Made by a program: the position numbers and the translations under genes. The notes below the pieces were generated by a model. It was not told where the DNA came from. It saw nothing but the letters and a program-made list of their open reading frames with translations, and ran no database searches. From assembly GCF_015680705.1 (NCBI RefSeq), contig NZ_JADNYP010000004.1, forward strand, positions 62,001-126,000: DNA of 64,000 nt, read 5' to 3'. The DNA comes from Pseudomonas fulva (lineage in GTDB: Bacteria; Pseudomonadota; Gammaproteobacteria; Pseudomonadales; Pseudomonadaceae). Positions 28,656-37,638 of the stretch are shown piece after piece (position 1 is the first letter of the stretch; each line of letters begins with the position of its first letter).

Positions 28656-28669
28656 ATTGTATAAAATCT
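28656..28669. promoter_or_regulatory. 14-bp operator candidate upstream of D-hydroxyproline dehydrogenase
   Basis: Exact third copy of ATTGTATAAAATCT, ending 21 bp before the dehydrogenase ATG, where a bound repressor would overlap the promoter or initiation region. Confidence 0.65.
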
Positions 28670-28690
28670 ACGATTAATGAGGTTGAGCGG

Positions 28691-29971
28691 ATGCCTTCAC
28701 ACGAACTTCATCGTTCCAGCGGTCATGCCTGCGACATCGCCGTCGTGGGAGCCGGCATCGTCGGGGTCGCCTGTGCCCTGGCGCTTTCCCGGCAAGGGCA
28801 CCAGGTGCTGGTACTGGACCGGGACGAACCGGGTCATGGCGCGTCGTTCGGCAATGCTGGCCACCTGGCCACCGAACAAGTCTTCCCGATTGCCGACAGC
28901 GCCATTCTCAAGCGCTTGCCCAGCATGCTCCTGGACCCGATGGGCCCGTTGCGCCTGGACTGGCGCTACCTGCCGCGGGCGCTGCCGTGGTTCACCCGGC
29001 TGCTGCTGAACCTGCGCCAGCGCCCCTATCAGCACAGCGTCGCCGCGCTGCGCGCCTTGAACGAAGCAAGCCTGCAAGCGTGGCGGCGTCTGCTGGCGTC
29101 GATCGACCAGCAGCGGCTGCTCAAGGAGGACGGCTCCCTGCTGGTGTTCGAGCGGCCCGAGTCCCAGGCCGCGATCGACCTGCTCAGGCAAAAGATGCAA
29201 GCCCAGGGCGTCGCCGTGGACACCTGGACGGCGCAGGCCATCCAGCGCAGCGCGCCCGAGCTGTCCGAATCGATCCAGGGCGGGCTGTTCTTTCCCGCCA
29301 CCGGGCATTTCATCGACCCCTACCTGGTGCTGGACAGCCTGGTACAGGCCGCCCGGCAAACCGGCGTGCGTTTCGTTCGCCAGCGTGTCGAGGGTGGGCA
29401 CCTGCGCGATGGCGTCGTGCTCGATACCGACCGCGGCCCGGTCGTGGCTGGCAAGGTGTTGATCGCCTGCGGCGCCCATTCGGCCGGTCTGACCCGACAG
29501 TTGACCGGCCGGGCGGTGCCGCTCGACACCGAGCGCGGTTACCACCTGATGCTGCCCCATGAGCATGATCGGCTGCCAATGGCGGTCACCTCCCTGGAGC
29601 GGCGCTTCATCATGACCCCCATGCGCGATGGCTTGAGGTTGGCAGGCACCGTCGAGTTCGCCGGCCTGGAGCGGGCCCCGGACATGCAGCGCGCCTGGCA
29701 GCTGCATCGCCTGACCCAGGGCCTGTTCAAGCGCGCCCTGAACACCGAGGCCGCGACCACCTGGATGGGCTTCAGGCCTTCGCTGCCCGACTCGTTGCCG
29801 GTGATCGACCAGGTTTGCGAGGGCCGTGTGTTGCTGGCGTTCGGCCATCAGCATCTGGGGTTGACCCAGGCTGCGGTGACCGCCGAGATGGTGGCTTCCC
29901 TGACAGGCCCGGCGCCGGCCGGCAGGCCACCCATGCCTGCCCTGGCGCCCTACCGTCTGGATCGGTTCTAG
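28691..29971 (+). CDS. FAD-dependent cis-4-hydroxy-D-proline dehydrogenase (DadA-like)
   Basis: A 426-aa DAO-fold flavoprotein. The FAD-binding GAGIVG loop lies near residues 20-26, GASFGNAGHLAT follows the acidic strand as in DadA-type enzymes, and TERGYHLMLP, MTPMRDGLRLAGTVEFAG and FGHQHLGLTQAAVTAEM form the C-terminal FAD/substrate part. Within this cluster it should oxidise cis-4-hydroxy-D-proline to delta1-pyrroline-4-hydroxy-2-carboxylate, feeding the deaminase. In P. putida the equivalent single-polypeptide enzyme sits next to the same genes. It is separately transcribed behind its own copy of the operator. Confidence 0.88.
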   Translation: MPSHELHRSSGHACDIAVVGAGIVGVACALALSRQGHQVLVLDRDEPGHGASFGNAGHLATEQVFPIADSAILKRLPSMLLDPMGPLRLDWRYLPRALPWFTRLLLNLRQRPYQHSVAALRALNEASLQAWRRLLASIDQQRLLKEDGSLLVFERPESQAAIDLLRQKMQAQGVAVDTWTAQAIQRSAPELSESIQGGLFFPATGHFIDPYLVLDSLVQAARQTGVRFVRQRVEGGHLRDGVVLDTDRGPVVAGKVLIACGAHSAGLTRQLTGRAVPLDTERGYHLMLPHEHDRLPMAVTSLERRFIMTPMRDGLRLAGTVEFAGLERAPDMQRAWQLHRLTQGLFKRALNTEAATTWMGFRPSLPDSLPVIDQVCEGRVLLAFGHQHLGLTQAAVTAEMVASLTGPAPAGRPPMPALAPYRLDRF

Positions 29972-29972
29972 G

Positions 29973-30024
29973 CTTGCACGAAAAATGCCTGTCCGATGAT
30001 CAGGTTGTGTTGAAAACAGGCTCG
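29973..30024. repeat. 52-bp dispersed repeat, copy B (possible IS-end remnant)
   Basis: Starts two bases after the dehydrogenase stop codon and matches 18526-18577 at 42 of 52 positions in the same orientation. The two copies bracket the segment that holds the hydroxyproline cluster. Confidence 0.5.
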
Positions 30025-30127
30025 GGAGGCTCGTTCACCTCCAGTCAACCGCGCTGGCCCGCCTGTTTTCGCCGGGGCTGATCGCCGCTCTGCGGGTTCT
30101 CCTGCCCTCCCGGGATGGCCCAACGCG

Positions 30128-31489
30128 TCAACGCCCGGCCAGCTCCTGGTCCACCTCGCGCAGCGACTTGCCACGGGTCTCGCGAGTCGCCGCGACGGCC
30201 ACGATCGAAATCACCGCCGAGGCCACCAGGTACCAGGCGATCGGCGTCGAGCTGTTGTATGCCTTGAGCAGACTCACGGCGATCAAGGGCGCCAGGGATC
30301 CGGCCAGGATCGGTGCCACCTGGTAGCACAGCGACAGTGCGGTGTAGCGGACATGGGTCGGGAACAGCTCGGCCATCAGGGCCGAGTATGGCGCATAGGT
30401 CATCGACTCGATGGCCAGCCCCAAGGTGATGGCCGCCATGATCAGCCAGTCGTTGCCGGTGTCCATCATCGGGAAACCGACGAAGCCCCAGAATGCCGTG
30501 AGCACTGCCCCGATCAGGTAGACCGGCTTGCGCCCGATGATGTCCGACAGGTAACCCATGGCGGGGATCATGAAAAAGTGCAGCAGATGCGCGCCGAACA
30601 TCAGCATCAGGATCTGCGAGGTGTCCTTGTGCACCACCAGCTTCAGGTAGGTGATGGAGAAGGTCACCACGGTGTAGTAGAGGATGTTCTCGGCAAAGCG
30701 GGCGCCGATGCCGACCAGCACCTGCCGCCAGTACTTGCTCAGGACCTCGACCACGCCCAGCTGGGTCTGGGCGACCTGCTGCTGGCGAGCCTGGGCTTCC
30801 TTGAAGATCGGTGCATCATCGACACGGGTGCGGATCCAGTAGCCAATCAGCACCACCACCGCGGAGAACCAGAAGGCGACCCGCCATCCCCAATCCAGGA
30901 ACTGCGCTTCGGACAGGCTGGAGGACAGAATCAGCAGGATCACCGTGGCGACCAGGTTGCCCGCCGGTACGCCCGCCTGAGGCCAACTGGCCCAGAAGCC
31001 TCGACGATCGTCCGGGCTGTGCTCGGACACCAGCAGCACCGCCCCACCCCATTCGCCACCGAAGGCGAACCCCTGGATCAGCCGCAGCACGACCAGCAAT
31101 AAAGGCGCTGCATAACCGATCTTCTCGAACGTTGGCAGGCAGCCCATCAGGAACGTGGTGATACCTACCACGATCAGGCTGATCTGCAGCAGATACTTGC
31201 GCCCCAGCTTGTCGCCATAGTGCCCGAACACCAAGCCGCCCAGGGGCCGGGCCAGGAAGCCGACGGCGTACAGGGCGAAGGCGGCGATGATGCCGTCCAT
31301 GGCGCTCCCGGTCTGGCGGAAGAACAGCTGGCCGAACACCAGCGCCGAGGCTGTCCCGTACAGGAAGAACTCATACCATTCCGCTACCGCGCCGGCCATA
31401 GCCGCGGCCACCACGCGCTTGATACCGGCCGGGGCCTGTGCCGTCGTACGTCCTGCTTGCGGGGCTGTCGCAGAGGTCGTGGAAGTCAT
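30128..31489 (-). CDS. MFS transporter, metabolite:H+ symporter (MHS/ShiA-ProP type)
   Basis: A 453-aa inner-membrane protein with twelve predicted helices. [20 protein letters not shown] in helix 1, [14 protein letters not shown] in loop 2-3 and [17 protein letters not shown] are the MHS-subfamily motifs. Such proteins import organic acids, betaines or amino/imino acids with protons. ATG at 31489 (MTSTTSATA) is favoured; an open frame further upstream covers an operator palindrome. The gene follows a GntR regulator on the same strand, which with the neighbouring dsdA suggests uptake of a D-amino acid or related substrate. Confidence 0.85.
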   Translation of the reverse strand: MTSTTSATAPQAGRTTAQAPAGIKRVVAAAMAGAVAEWYEFFLYGTASALVFGQLFFRQTGSAMDGIIAAFALYAVGFLARPLGGLVFGHYGDKLGRKYLLQISLIVVGITTFLMGCLPTFEKIGYAAPLLLVVLRLIQGFAFGGEWGGAVLLVSEHSPDDRRGFWASWPQAGVPAGNLVATVILLILSSSLSEAQFLDWGWRVAFWFSAVVVLIGYWIRTRVDDAPIFKEAQARQQQVAQTQLGVVEVLSKYWRQVLVGIGARFAENILYYTVVTFSITYLKLVVHKDTSQILMLMFGAHLLHFFMIPAMGYLSDIIGRKPVYLIGAVLTAFWGFVGFPMMDTGNDWLIMAAITLGLAIESMTYAPYSALMAELFPTHVRYTALSLCYQVAPILAGSLAPLIAVSLLKAYNSSTPIAWYLVASAVISIVAVAATRETRGKSLREVDQELAGR

Positions 31490-31598
31490 CGTATCGTGCT
31501 CCGATTGCTGGATGAGGTAACCAACCAAGTGCCTGCGTGACTGTCGTGCTGCCGCTCGAGAGCCAGTCAAGACGCCTGCCTGCTTCTTATATAGTATT

Positions 31599-31608
31599 TC
31601 GTATACGA
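31599..31608. promoter_or_regulatory. Palindromic GntR-type operator candidate before the MHS transporter
   Basis: TCGTATACGA is a perfect 10-bp palindrome in an A/T-rich patch about 110 bp upstream of the transporter ATG. A near-identical sequence (TCTTATACGA) precedes the adjacent GntR gene. Confidence 0.5.
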
Positions 31609-31774
31609 TTTTGCATGAAGCAAGATGGAGGCCAGGTTCTCGATCTGCTGATCGATGCCTGTAGATCACGGCATTGGACACGAACGGGCACCTGGTCGAG
31701 TGACGCTTCGGTGCCAAGCTGTTACCTGAGGAAGCACCGCTGCCACATAACGGAGCACAGGTCAGAAGGCCTGC

Positions 31775-32440
31775 TCAGGCGCGAGGCAGGTGCTCGTACA
31801 GGCTCTGGCAGACGCCGTTGATGTGATCCTCGATCAGCTTCGCCGCCGCCTCGACATCCCTGGCGCGACAGGCCGCGACGATCTGCCGATGCTCATGATC
31901 GGCGCGATCCTTGCCTGCCGACAGACTCATCTGCATACGCAGGTAACGCTCGACCTTGTCATGGATCGACCGGATCAGCCCGACCAGGAACGGCCGCTGG
32001 GCCGGCTCGTACAGGCACGCGTGCAAGGCCCAGTTCAGCTCGGCCCAGCGACCAATGTCATCCTCACCGACGAATTCGGCACAAATGCCTTCGGCATGGC
32101 TGAAGGTCTGCTCCGTCATGTTCGGCACCGCCAGGCGAATGGCCTTGACCTCCAGCAACACTCGAACCTCGAAGAACTGCGCGAGGTCCGGCTCCGACAT
32201 CTTCGTCACCAGCGCCCCGCGGTTGCGGTGGAAAGCGACCAGCCCTTCGGCCTCCAGGCGTTTCAAGGCTTCGCGAACCGGGATCTTGCTGACGTTGAAG
32301 GCCTGGGCGATATCGTCCTGGCGCACCGGCTCGCCTTCGGCGAGATGCCCCGAAATGATCGCATCGCGCAGGTGCCTTGCAATGATCTCGGAGGTAGAAG
32401 GCGCGACCCCGAGGTTGGGCGCTTGGCTAGGGAATGGCAC
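31775..32440 (-). CDS. GntR/FCD-family transcriptional regulator
   Basis: A 221-aa FadR-type regulator. The winged helix is near residues 16-80 (DDIAQAFNVSKIPVREALKR; FHRNRGALVTKMS) and the FCD domain near 85-210 (FFEVRVLLEVKAI; ELNWALHACLYEPAQ; DHEHRQIVAAC). It resembles the other GntR of the window in layout but is not a recent duplicate. It is divergent from the D-serine ammonia-lyase gene and upstream of the MHS transporter, with similar palindromes before itself and the transporter, so it probably controls one or both. Confidence 0.87.
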   Translation of the reverse strand: MPFPSQAPNLGVAPSTSEIIARHLRDAIISGHLAEGEPVRQDDIAQAFNVSKIPVREALKRLEAEGLVAFHRNRGALVTKMSEPDLAQFFEVRVLLEVKAIRLAVPNMTEQTFSHAEGICAEFVGEDDIGRWAELNWALHACLYEPAQRPFLVGLIRSIHDKVERYLRMQMSLSAGKDRADHEHRQIVAACRARDVEAAAKLIEDHINGVCQSLYEHLPRA

Positions 32441-32471
32441 GGCTGGATCCGATGAAAGGCAGGTGCGGATA

Positions 32472-32481
32472 TCTTATACGA
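32472..32481. promoter_or_regulatory. Operator candidate between divergent gntR and dsdA
   Basis: TCTTATACGA differs by one base from the perfect palindrome TCGTATACGA at 31599. It lies 31 bp upstream of the GntR start, a usual position for autoregulation. Confidence 0.45.
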
Positions 32482-32697
32482 TAGGTGGCACGCCTCCAAA
32501 AGGCTGGACGATGCATGACATCCGTTCATCCATGGCCTGATGAATCATCAGTTGTCCGCCCCAGCCCGCTCGAATCTAATCGCAGCGAGCGGCCAGCCAG
32601 CAGGGGTCACGGTCGCTGGCGAGCACATGATGGCCAGGTAGCGCGCCGCGAGGCTCGTCTTGCGCAAAGACGCTCAGATAGCTACGGAGATGAATCG

Positions 32698-34047
32698 ATG
32701 ATCCATGGGAAAACGTTCGAGGCCTGGAAGCTGAGCCACCCGCTCTTGGCCGACCTGGTAGCGCTCAAGCCAACCACCTGGTTCAACCCAGGCATTGCCG
32801 AGGCTTCGCAAGGCCTGGCCGACGTGGGCCTGAGCGCCGAAGACGTGAAAGCTGCCAGTGCCAGGCTGCAGCGCTTCGCCCCTTATCTGGCCGCGGTGTT
32901 TCCCGACACCAGGCGCACTAGTGGCATCATCGAATCGCCGATCGTCCGGCTGGAGAAGCTGCGCCAGCAGCTCGTCGAACCGTCCTCGCTCGACCAGGCG
33001 GGAGCCTTGTGGCTCAAGGCCGACAGCGAGCTGCCGATCTCCGGCTCGATCAAGGCCAGGGGCGGCATCCACGAAGTCCTCAAGCACGCCGAGGAACTGG
33101 CGCTCGAGGCCGGCTTGATCACGCTCGCCGACGATTATGCCCACCTGGCCAGCGACGCGGCGCGGGCTTTGTTCGGCAAGTATCGGATCGCGGTAGGCTC
33201 GACCGGCAATCTCGGTCTGTCGATCGGCATCATGAGCGCCAAGCTTGGCTTCCAGGTAAGCGTGCACATGTCCGCCGATGCCCGGCAGTGGAAGAAGGAC
33301 AAGCTGCGCGCCAACGGCGTCACGGTCGTCGAGCATGCCTCGGACTACAGCGTCGCCGTCGAGCAAGGTCGCCAACAGGCAGTCGGTGACCCAAGCTGCT
33401 ACTTCGTCGACGACGAGAACTCGCCGCATCTGTTCCTCGGTTACGCCGTGGCGGCCGAGCGCCTGGCTCGCCAGTTCGACCAGGCCGGCATCCAGGTCGA
33501 TGCCGAGCACCCGCTGTTCGTCTATCTCCCCTGCGGCGTGGGCGGCGGTCCGGGAGGCGTGGCGTTCGGCCTGAAGCTGGTCTTCGGCGATGCCGTGCGC
33601 TGCATCTTCGCCGAACCTACCCATTCGCCCTGCATGCTGTTGGGTGTCTATACCGGCCTGCACGATGGCACCTGCGTGCAGGATTTCGGCATCGACAACC
33701 TGACCGCGGCCGACGGCCTGGCCGTGGGCAGGCCGTCGGGGTTCGTCGGCAGAGCCATGCAGCGGTTGATCGACGGCTACTACACGGTCAGCGACGACGA
33801 ATTGTATCGGCTGATGGCACTGGCCCACGACCAGGAAGGGGTCAAGCTCGAGCCCTCGGCGCTGGCCGGGATGCCTGGCATGGTCCGGGTGTTACAATCG
33901 CCCCACTATCTGGAACGCGTGGGCCTGACGCCGGCGCAGCTGCGCCAGGCCACTCATCTGGTGTGGGGTACCGGCGGCAGCATGGTTCCGGCCGACGAAT
34001 TCGATGCCTACCTCGCCAGGGGGCGCAGCCTGCAAGCGGTTCCGTAG
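32698..34047 (+). CDS. dsdA: D-serine ammonia-lyase
   Basis: A 449-aa PLP enzyme converting D-serine to pyruvate and ammonia. The PLP Lys is residue 119 in [12 protein letters not shown], matching Lys118 of E. coli DsdA. The phosphate-binding glycine loop is [12 protein letters not shown], and [20 protein letters not shown] is also characteristic of the family. Full family length. The ATG at 32698 follows GGAG; the longer open frame upstream has no support. It is divergent from a GntR gene and 41 bp upstream of a LysR gene on the same strand, resembling the dsdC-dsdA pairing in enterics. No DsdX-type permease is adjacent; the MHS or MFS neighbours may do uptake. Confidence 0.92.
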   Translation: MIHGKTFEAWKLSHPLLADLVALKPTTWFNPGIAEASQGLADVGLSAEDVKAASARLQRFAPYLAAVFPDTRRTSGIIESPIVRLEKLRQQLVEPSSLDQAGALWLKADSELPISGSIKARGGIHEVLKHAEELALEAGLITLADDYAHLASDAARALFGKYRIAVGSTGNLGLSIGIMSAKLGFQVSVHMSADARQWKKDKLRANGVTVVEHASDYSVAVEQGRQQAVGDPSCYFVDDENSPHLFLGYAVAAERLARQFDQAGIQVDAEHPLFVYLPCGVGGGPGGVAFGLKLVFGDAVRCIFAEPTHSPCMLLGVYTGLHDGTCVQDFGIDNLTAADGLAVGRPSGFVGRAMQRLIDGYYTVSDDELYRLMALAHDQEGVKLEPSALAGMPGMVRVLQSPHYLERVGLTPAQLRQATHLVWGTGGSMVPADEFDAYLARGRSLQAVP

Positions 34048-34088
34048 CCTGCGTACCCGAGCGCGAAGCACTTCCAAGGACTGCATGG

Positions 34089-35036
34089 ATGGACAAGCCA
34101 AGCGCCACCGCCCCGAAGCTCAGCGGCACCCACCTGGGCAGCCTGCATGTCTTCCTGGTCGCGGCGCGTCACCTGAGCTTTGCGCGCGCGGCCGAGGAGC
34201 TGTGCCTCAGCGCCAGCGCGGTCAGTCACCGGATCAACCGTCTCGAGCAGGAGCTGTCGCTGCGGCTGTTTCGGCGTATGCCGCGCAAGGTCAGCCTCAC
34301 GGAAGATGGCGAGCGCCTGTTCGAGGTCATGCAGCGGACCATGGAGGAACTCTCGGCGGCCGTACGAGCGCGCGCCCATGACCAGCTCGCCGGCCAGCTG
34401 ACACTGCACGTTCGCCCTTCGATCGCCCAGTGCTGGCTGGTCCCGCGCCTGGCGCGGTTCACCGCCAGGTATCCCGATATCCAGCTGGACATCCGGGTCG
34501 GCAACGAGAACATCGACTACCGCACCAGCAAGGTCGACTTGCTGTTGTGCTATTGCGACGGCCACCACCCGGGCCTGGTCAGCCTGCACTTGATGAACGA
34601 GCGAATGGCACCGGTCTGCTCGCCTCGCTATGCCGAGGCGCTCGGGCTTTGTGGCGACGCCGGCCAACTGGGCGCCTGCACTGCCCTGCATGACATCGCC
34701 GCCTGGAACAACGCGGCCTTCGACGCGGAATGGCAGCTATGGGCGTCGTCGACCGGAGCGGACGTGCAACTGCCGAAGCGTTTCCTGACCTTCGATCGTT
34801 CCGACCTGTGCACCCTGGCGGCGTTGAATCACGTCGGGCTGGCCATCGGCCGTGAGCGACTGGTCCGCGCGCACGTGGCGCGTGGGGAGCTGGTCCTGCC
34901 GTTCGGCGGCTTCGTCGACACGCCTGGACATGGCTATCACCTGGTGCATCGGCTGCACGACCCGATGCCAAGGCGACTGCAGGCGCTGATCGACTGGCTG
35001 CTCGAATGCGCCCGCGAAACCACCACGGCCTGCTGA
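34089..35036 (+). CDS. LysR-family regulator next to dsdA (DsdC-like)
   Basis: A 315-aa LysR regulator of the GcvA/DsdC type. HTH near residues 20-80 (FARAAEELCLSASAVSHRIN; LFRRMPRKVSLTEDG), then an effector-binding domain beginning LTLHVRPSIAQCWLVPRLAR and DLLLCYCDGHHPGLVS. DsdC, the D-serine activator of dsdA, belongs to the same LysR branch. Position just downstream of dsdA supports that role. ATG at 34089 follows AAGGA. Co-transcription with dsdA is likely, as the gap is only 41 bp. Confidence 0.82.
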   Translation: MDKPSATAPKLSGTHLGSLHVFLVAARHLSFARAAEELCLSASAVSHRINRLEQELSLRLFRRMPRKVSLTEDGERLFEVMQRTMEELSAAVRARAHDQLAGQLTLHVRPSIAQCWLVPRLARFTARYPDIQLDIRVGNENIDYRTSKVDLLLCYCDGHHPGLVSLHLMNERMAPVCSPRYAEALGLCGDAGQLGACTALHDIAAWNNAAFDAEWQLWASSTGADVQLPKRFLTFDRSDLCTLAALNHVGLAIGRERLVRAHVARGELVLPFGGFVDTPGHGYHLVHRLHDPMPRRLQALIDWLLECARETTTAC

Positions 35037-35299
35037 TTGCAAGCCCGCCTGGTTTCGAATGCGATCGCAGTCAAAAAATCCGGCCAGGCGCAATCTTCTG
35101 ACGAGCGCTTATTGCACGCTCACGTGGCACGCCGGCCATGAAACCACAGCGAAAGGTCGCTCACAAACAGTGCGCCTGCACCATGCGCGTGCCTTGCCGA
35201 ACAGGCAACTCTGCGCTCTGAATTAATCACTTGTGGTGCCCCCTGCATCTGCCCACCATAGCCCTCGGACAACCGACATCACACGCAGGGCAGATAATA

Positions 35300-36535
35300 A
35301 TGAAAATATTCAGCGCTTCCCGCACACCGTTGTTTGTATTTGTTCTTCTCTATATAGGCTACGTCATTTCCTATATCGACCGCGCCGCCATCACGCTTGC
35401 GCTCGCGCATATCGGCGAAGACTTCAATGTCGGCCCGGCGGAACTTGGCATCGTTCTGAGCGCCTTCTTTCTTGGTTATGCCTTGATGCAGATTCCGGGC
35501 GGCTGGCTGGCCGACCGTTATGGCAGCAAGGTGGTCATCGTGATCTCCGTCACGTTGTGGTCGCTGTTCACCGTCATGACCGGGCTGGCCTGGTCCTTGG
35601 CCTCGCTGCTGCTCATCCGGTTCCTGTTCGGGCTCGGTGAAGGCAGCTATCCCTCCTCGGCGATGAAAGGCGTGGCGGAAATCTACCCGCGCCAGGACCG
35701 TCCGAAGATGGTCGGGTTGATGATTTCGTCGAACTATGTCGGCAGCTTCATCGCCCCCCTGATCATCGCGCCGCTGATCCTTTGGCTCGGCTGGCGAGAC
35801 GTGTTCCTCGCCATCGGCCTTGCCGGGATCGTGTTCGCCGTCTTCTATGCCTTGAGCGTGCAACGCCCGGCGGCAGCGCTCGAGCCACGCGCCGGCACTC
35901 TCGGTGCCAAGGAGAAGGTCAGCGTCAAGGAGCTGCTGCGCATGCCGCTGATCTGGAAGATCGTCGTCGTATGGTTCTGCCTGAGCCTGGTCAACAAGGG
36001 CCTGGATGCGTGGATGCCGATGTATCTGCTCAAGGCTCGCGGGCTGGATCTGAAGACGGTCGGCATGCTCGTGCCCCTGCCCTTCATCGCCGCGAGCATC
36101 GCCTCGGCGTTCGGTGGCTGGCTGATGACCCGCTATTTCGATGGAAGGGAAAAATTCCTGATGATGGGCAGCTGCGTCCTGACCGGCATCTTCGTCTACG
36201 GCATGTACACCAGCCAGTCGACCACCCAGGTGATCGCCTTCCAGACCGCCGCCTACTTCTTCAAATCGTTCGTCTTCGCCACGGCCTTCGCCCTGCCGAC
36301 CAAGATCCTCTCGCAGCGACTGGTGGGAACGGGGATCGGGATGGTGAATTTCGGTGGACAACTGGCCGGATTCGTCTCGCCGATGGTGATCGGCTTCCTG
36401 GTCGCCTATTTCGGTACCTATGACTCGGCGTTCCTGTTCCTGCTGGGGGCCATCGCCGCTTCGATCCTGGTGAGCCTGACCATCAGCGCACGCAAGATCC
36501 GCGACGTGCAGTTGGCCAATGCGCATGAGGCCTGA
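35300..36535 (+). CDS. MFS transporter, anion:cation symporter-like
   Basis: A 411-aa inner-membrane protein with about twelve helices. GYVISYIDRAAITLALAHIG in helix 1, GWLADRYGSKVVI in loop 2-3 and RFLFGLGEGSYPSSAMKGVA are ACS-subfamily (ExuT/GudP-like) motifs. It probably imports an organic anion, sugar acid or amino-acid derivative. An extended A/T-rich upstream region (35037-35299) contains its promoter. The next gene on the same strand is a LysR regulator 76 bp away, followed by an amidase, suggesting an uptake-and-hydrolysis module. Confidence 0.84.
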   Translation: MKIFSASRTPLFVFVLLYIGYVISYIDRAAITLALAHIGEDFNVGPAELGIVLSAFFLGYALMQIPGGWLADRYGSKVVIVISVTLWSLFTVMTGLAWSLASLLLIRFLFGLGEGSYPSSAMKGVAEIYPRQDRPKMVGLMISSNYVGSFIAPLIIAPLILWLGWRDVFLAIGLAGIVFAVFYALSVQRPAAALEPRAGTLGAKEKVSVKELLRMPLIWKIVVVWFCLSLVNKGLDAWMPMYLLKARGLDLKTVGMLVPLPFIAASIASAFGGWLMTRYFDGREKFLMMGSCVLTGIFVYGMYTSQSTTQVIAFQTAAYFFKSFVFATAFALPTKILSQRLVGTGIGMVNFGGQLAGFVSPMVIGFLVAYFGTYDSAFLFLLGAIAASILVSLTISARKIRDVQLANAHEA

Positions 36536-36611
36536 GCCGGCAGGTCAATTCGGTCAGGCCCAGGCGGTTCGGCTAAGATCGACCGCTTCCCAGGCAGAGA
36601 ACCACTCGTTC

Positions 36612-37517
36612 ATGAGCGCTCGAATCCTTAGCGAAACAGCCGTTCGCTACTTTCTTCAGGTGGTCAACAGCGGCTCGATCAGTGAAGCGGCGGCCCGCCT
36701 GCATGTGGTGCCTTCGGCCGTCAGCCGGCAGATCAGCCGGCTCGAGCATGAGCTCGGTGCCCCGCTGATCGAGCGTCAGTCGCGCGGCGTGGCCTTGACC
36801 GCCGCCGGCGAACTGCTCGCCAGCTATGCACGGCGCACGCTGCTCGACGCCGAGGGGGTGACCCACGAAATCGCTGCCCTGGGGCATGCTACCGATACCC
36901 TGGTCAAGGTCGCCTGTACCCAAGGTTTCGCTCCGTACTGCCTGCCCGATGCCATTGCCGGTTTCCGCGCGGCCGGCAAGCCTGGCAGTTTCCAGGTCCA
37001 GGTCGCCGCGGCCCAGGAGGTGACCCGGCTGGTGCGCGAAGCCCAGGTCGACATCGGTTTTTCGTTCAGCCTGGGCGCGGCGCGCGACATCAACGTGGCC
37101 TACAGCCAGCCGGCGCCGCTGCTGGCGCTGGTGGCGCCGCAGCATCCACTGTCGGCCAGGCCCTGCGTATCGCTCTCGGAAATCGTCCGCCATCCGCTGG
37201 CCCTGCCAGGCCCGCAGACCACGCTACGCCAGCTGCTGGACATCTATTGCAGCCGCGAGGGCCTGGCCTACAAGAGCATCCTCGAGACCGATCACCTCGA
37301 AGCACTGGTGCAGTTCGCATGTGCCGGGACCGCGGTGACCTTCACCGGCGAACTGGTCGTCAGGCCTCGCCTGCGCGCCGGTCAGTTGGTCGCGCTGAAT
37401 GTACCGGAACTTGCCGACAGCGACAGGTCCATCGAAATCCAGACGCTGGCCGGGCGCCAACTGTCATCGACGCTGCTGAACTTCATCGAACACATGAAAC
37501 TGGCCTTGCCGGGATAA
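36612..37517 (+). CDS. LysR-family transcriptional regulator
   Basis: A 301-aa LysR regulator. The N-terminal HTH is near residues 10-68 (SGSISEAAARLHVVPSAVSR; IERQSRGVALTAAGELL). The effector domain includes VKVACTQGFAPYCLPDAIAG and ALVAPQHPLSARPCVSL. It is placed between an MFS transporter and an amidase, all on the plus strand, so it likely controls their expression in response to the amidase substrate or product. The start ATG at 36612 matches the family N-terminus. Confidence 0.85.
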   Translation: MSARILSETAVRYFLQVVNSGSISEAAARLHVVPSAVSRQISRLEHELGAPLIERQSRGVALTAAGELLASYARRTLLDAEGVTHEIAALGHATDTLVKVACTQGFAPYCLPDAIAGFRAAGKPGSFQVQVAAAQEVTRLVREAQVDIGFSFSLGAARDINVAYSQPAPLLALVAPQHPLSARPCVSLSEIVRHPLALPGPQTTLRQLLDIYCSREGLAYKSILETDHLEALVQFACAGTAVTFTGELVVRPRLRAGQLVALNVPELADSDRSIEIQTLAGRQLSSTLLNFIEHMKLALPG

Positions 37518-37638
37518 CGCACTTACAACGGATCCGGCAAGTCATTCAGTTAATGGCAAACCTCACCTCTAAATAAGTTAGTTGTTCGAGCAGGCCTGGG
37601 CTTCTACCCTTTTTTCAAATACTCAGCGGGGTTCGAAC

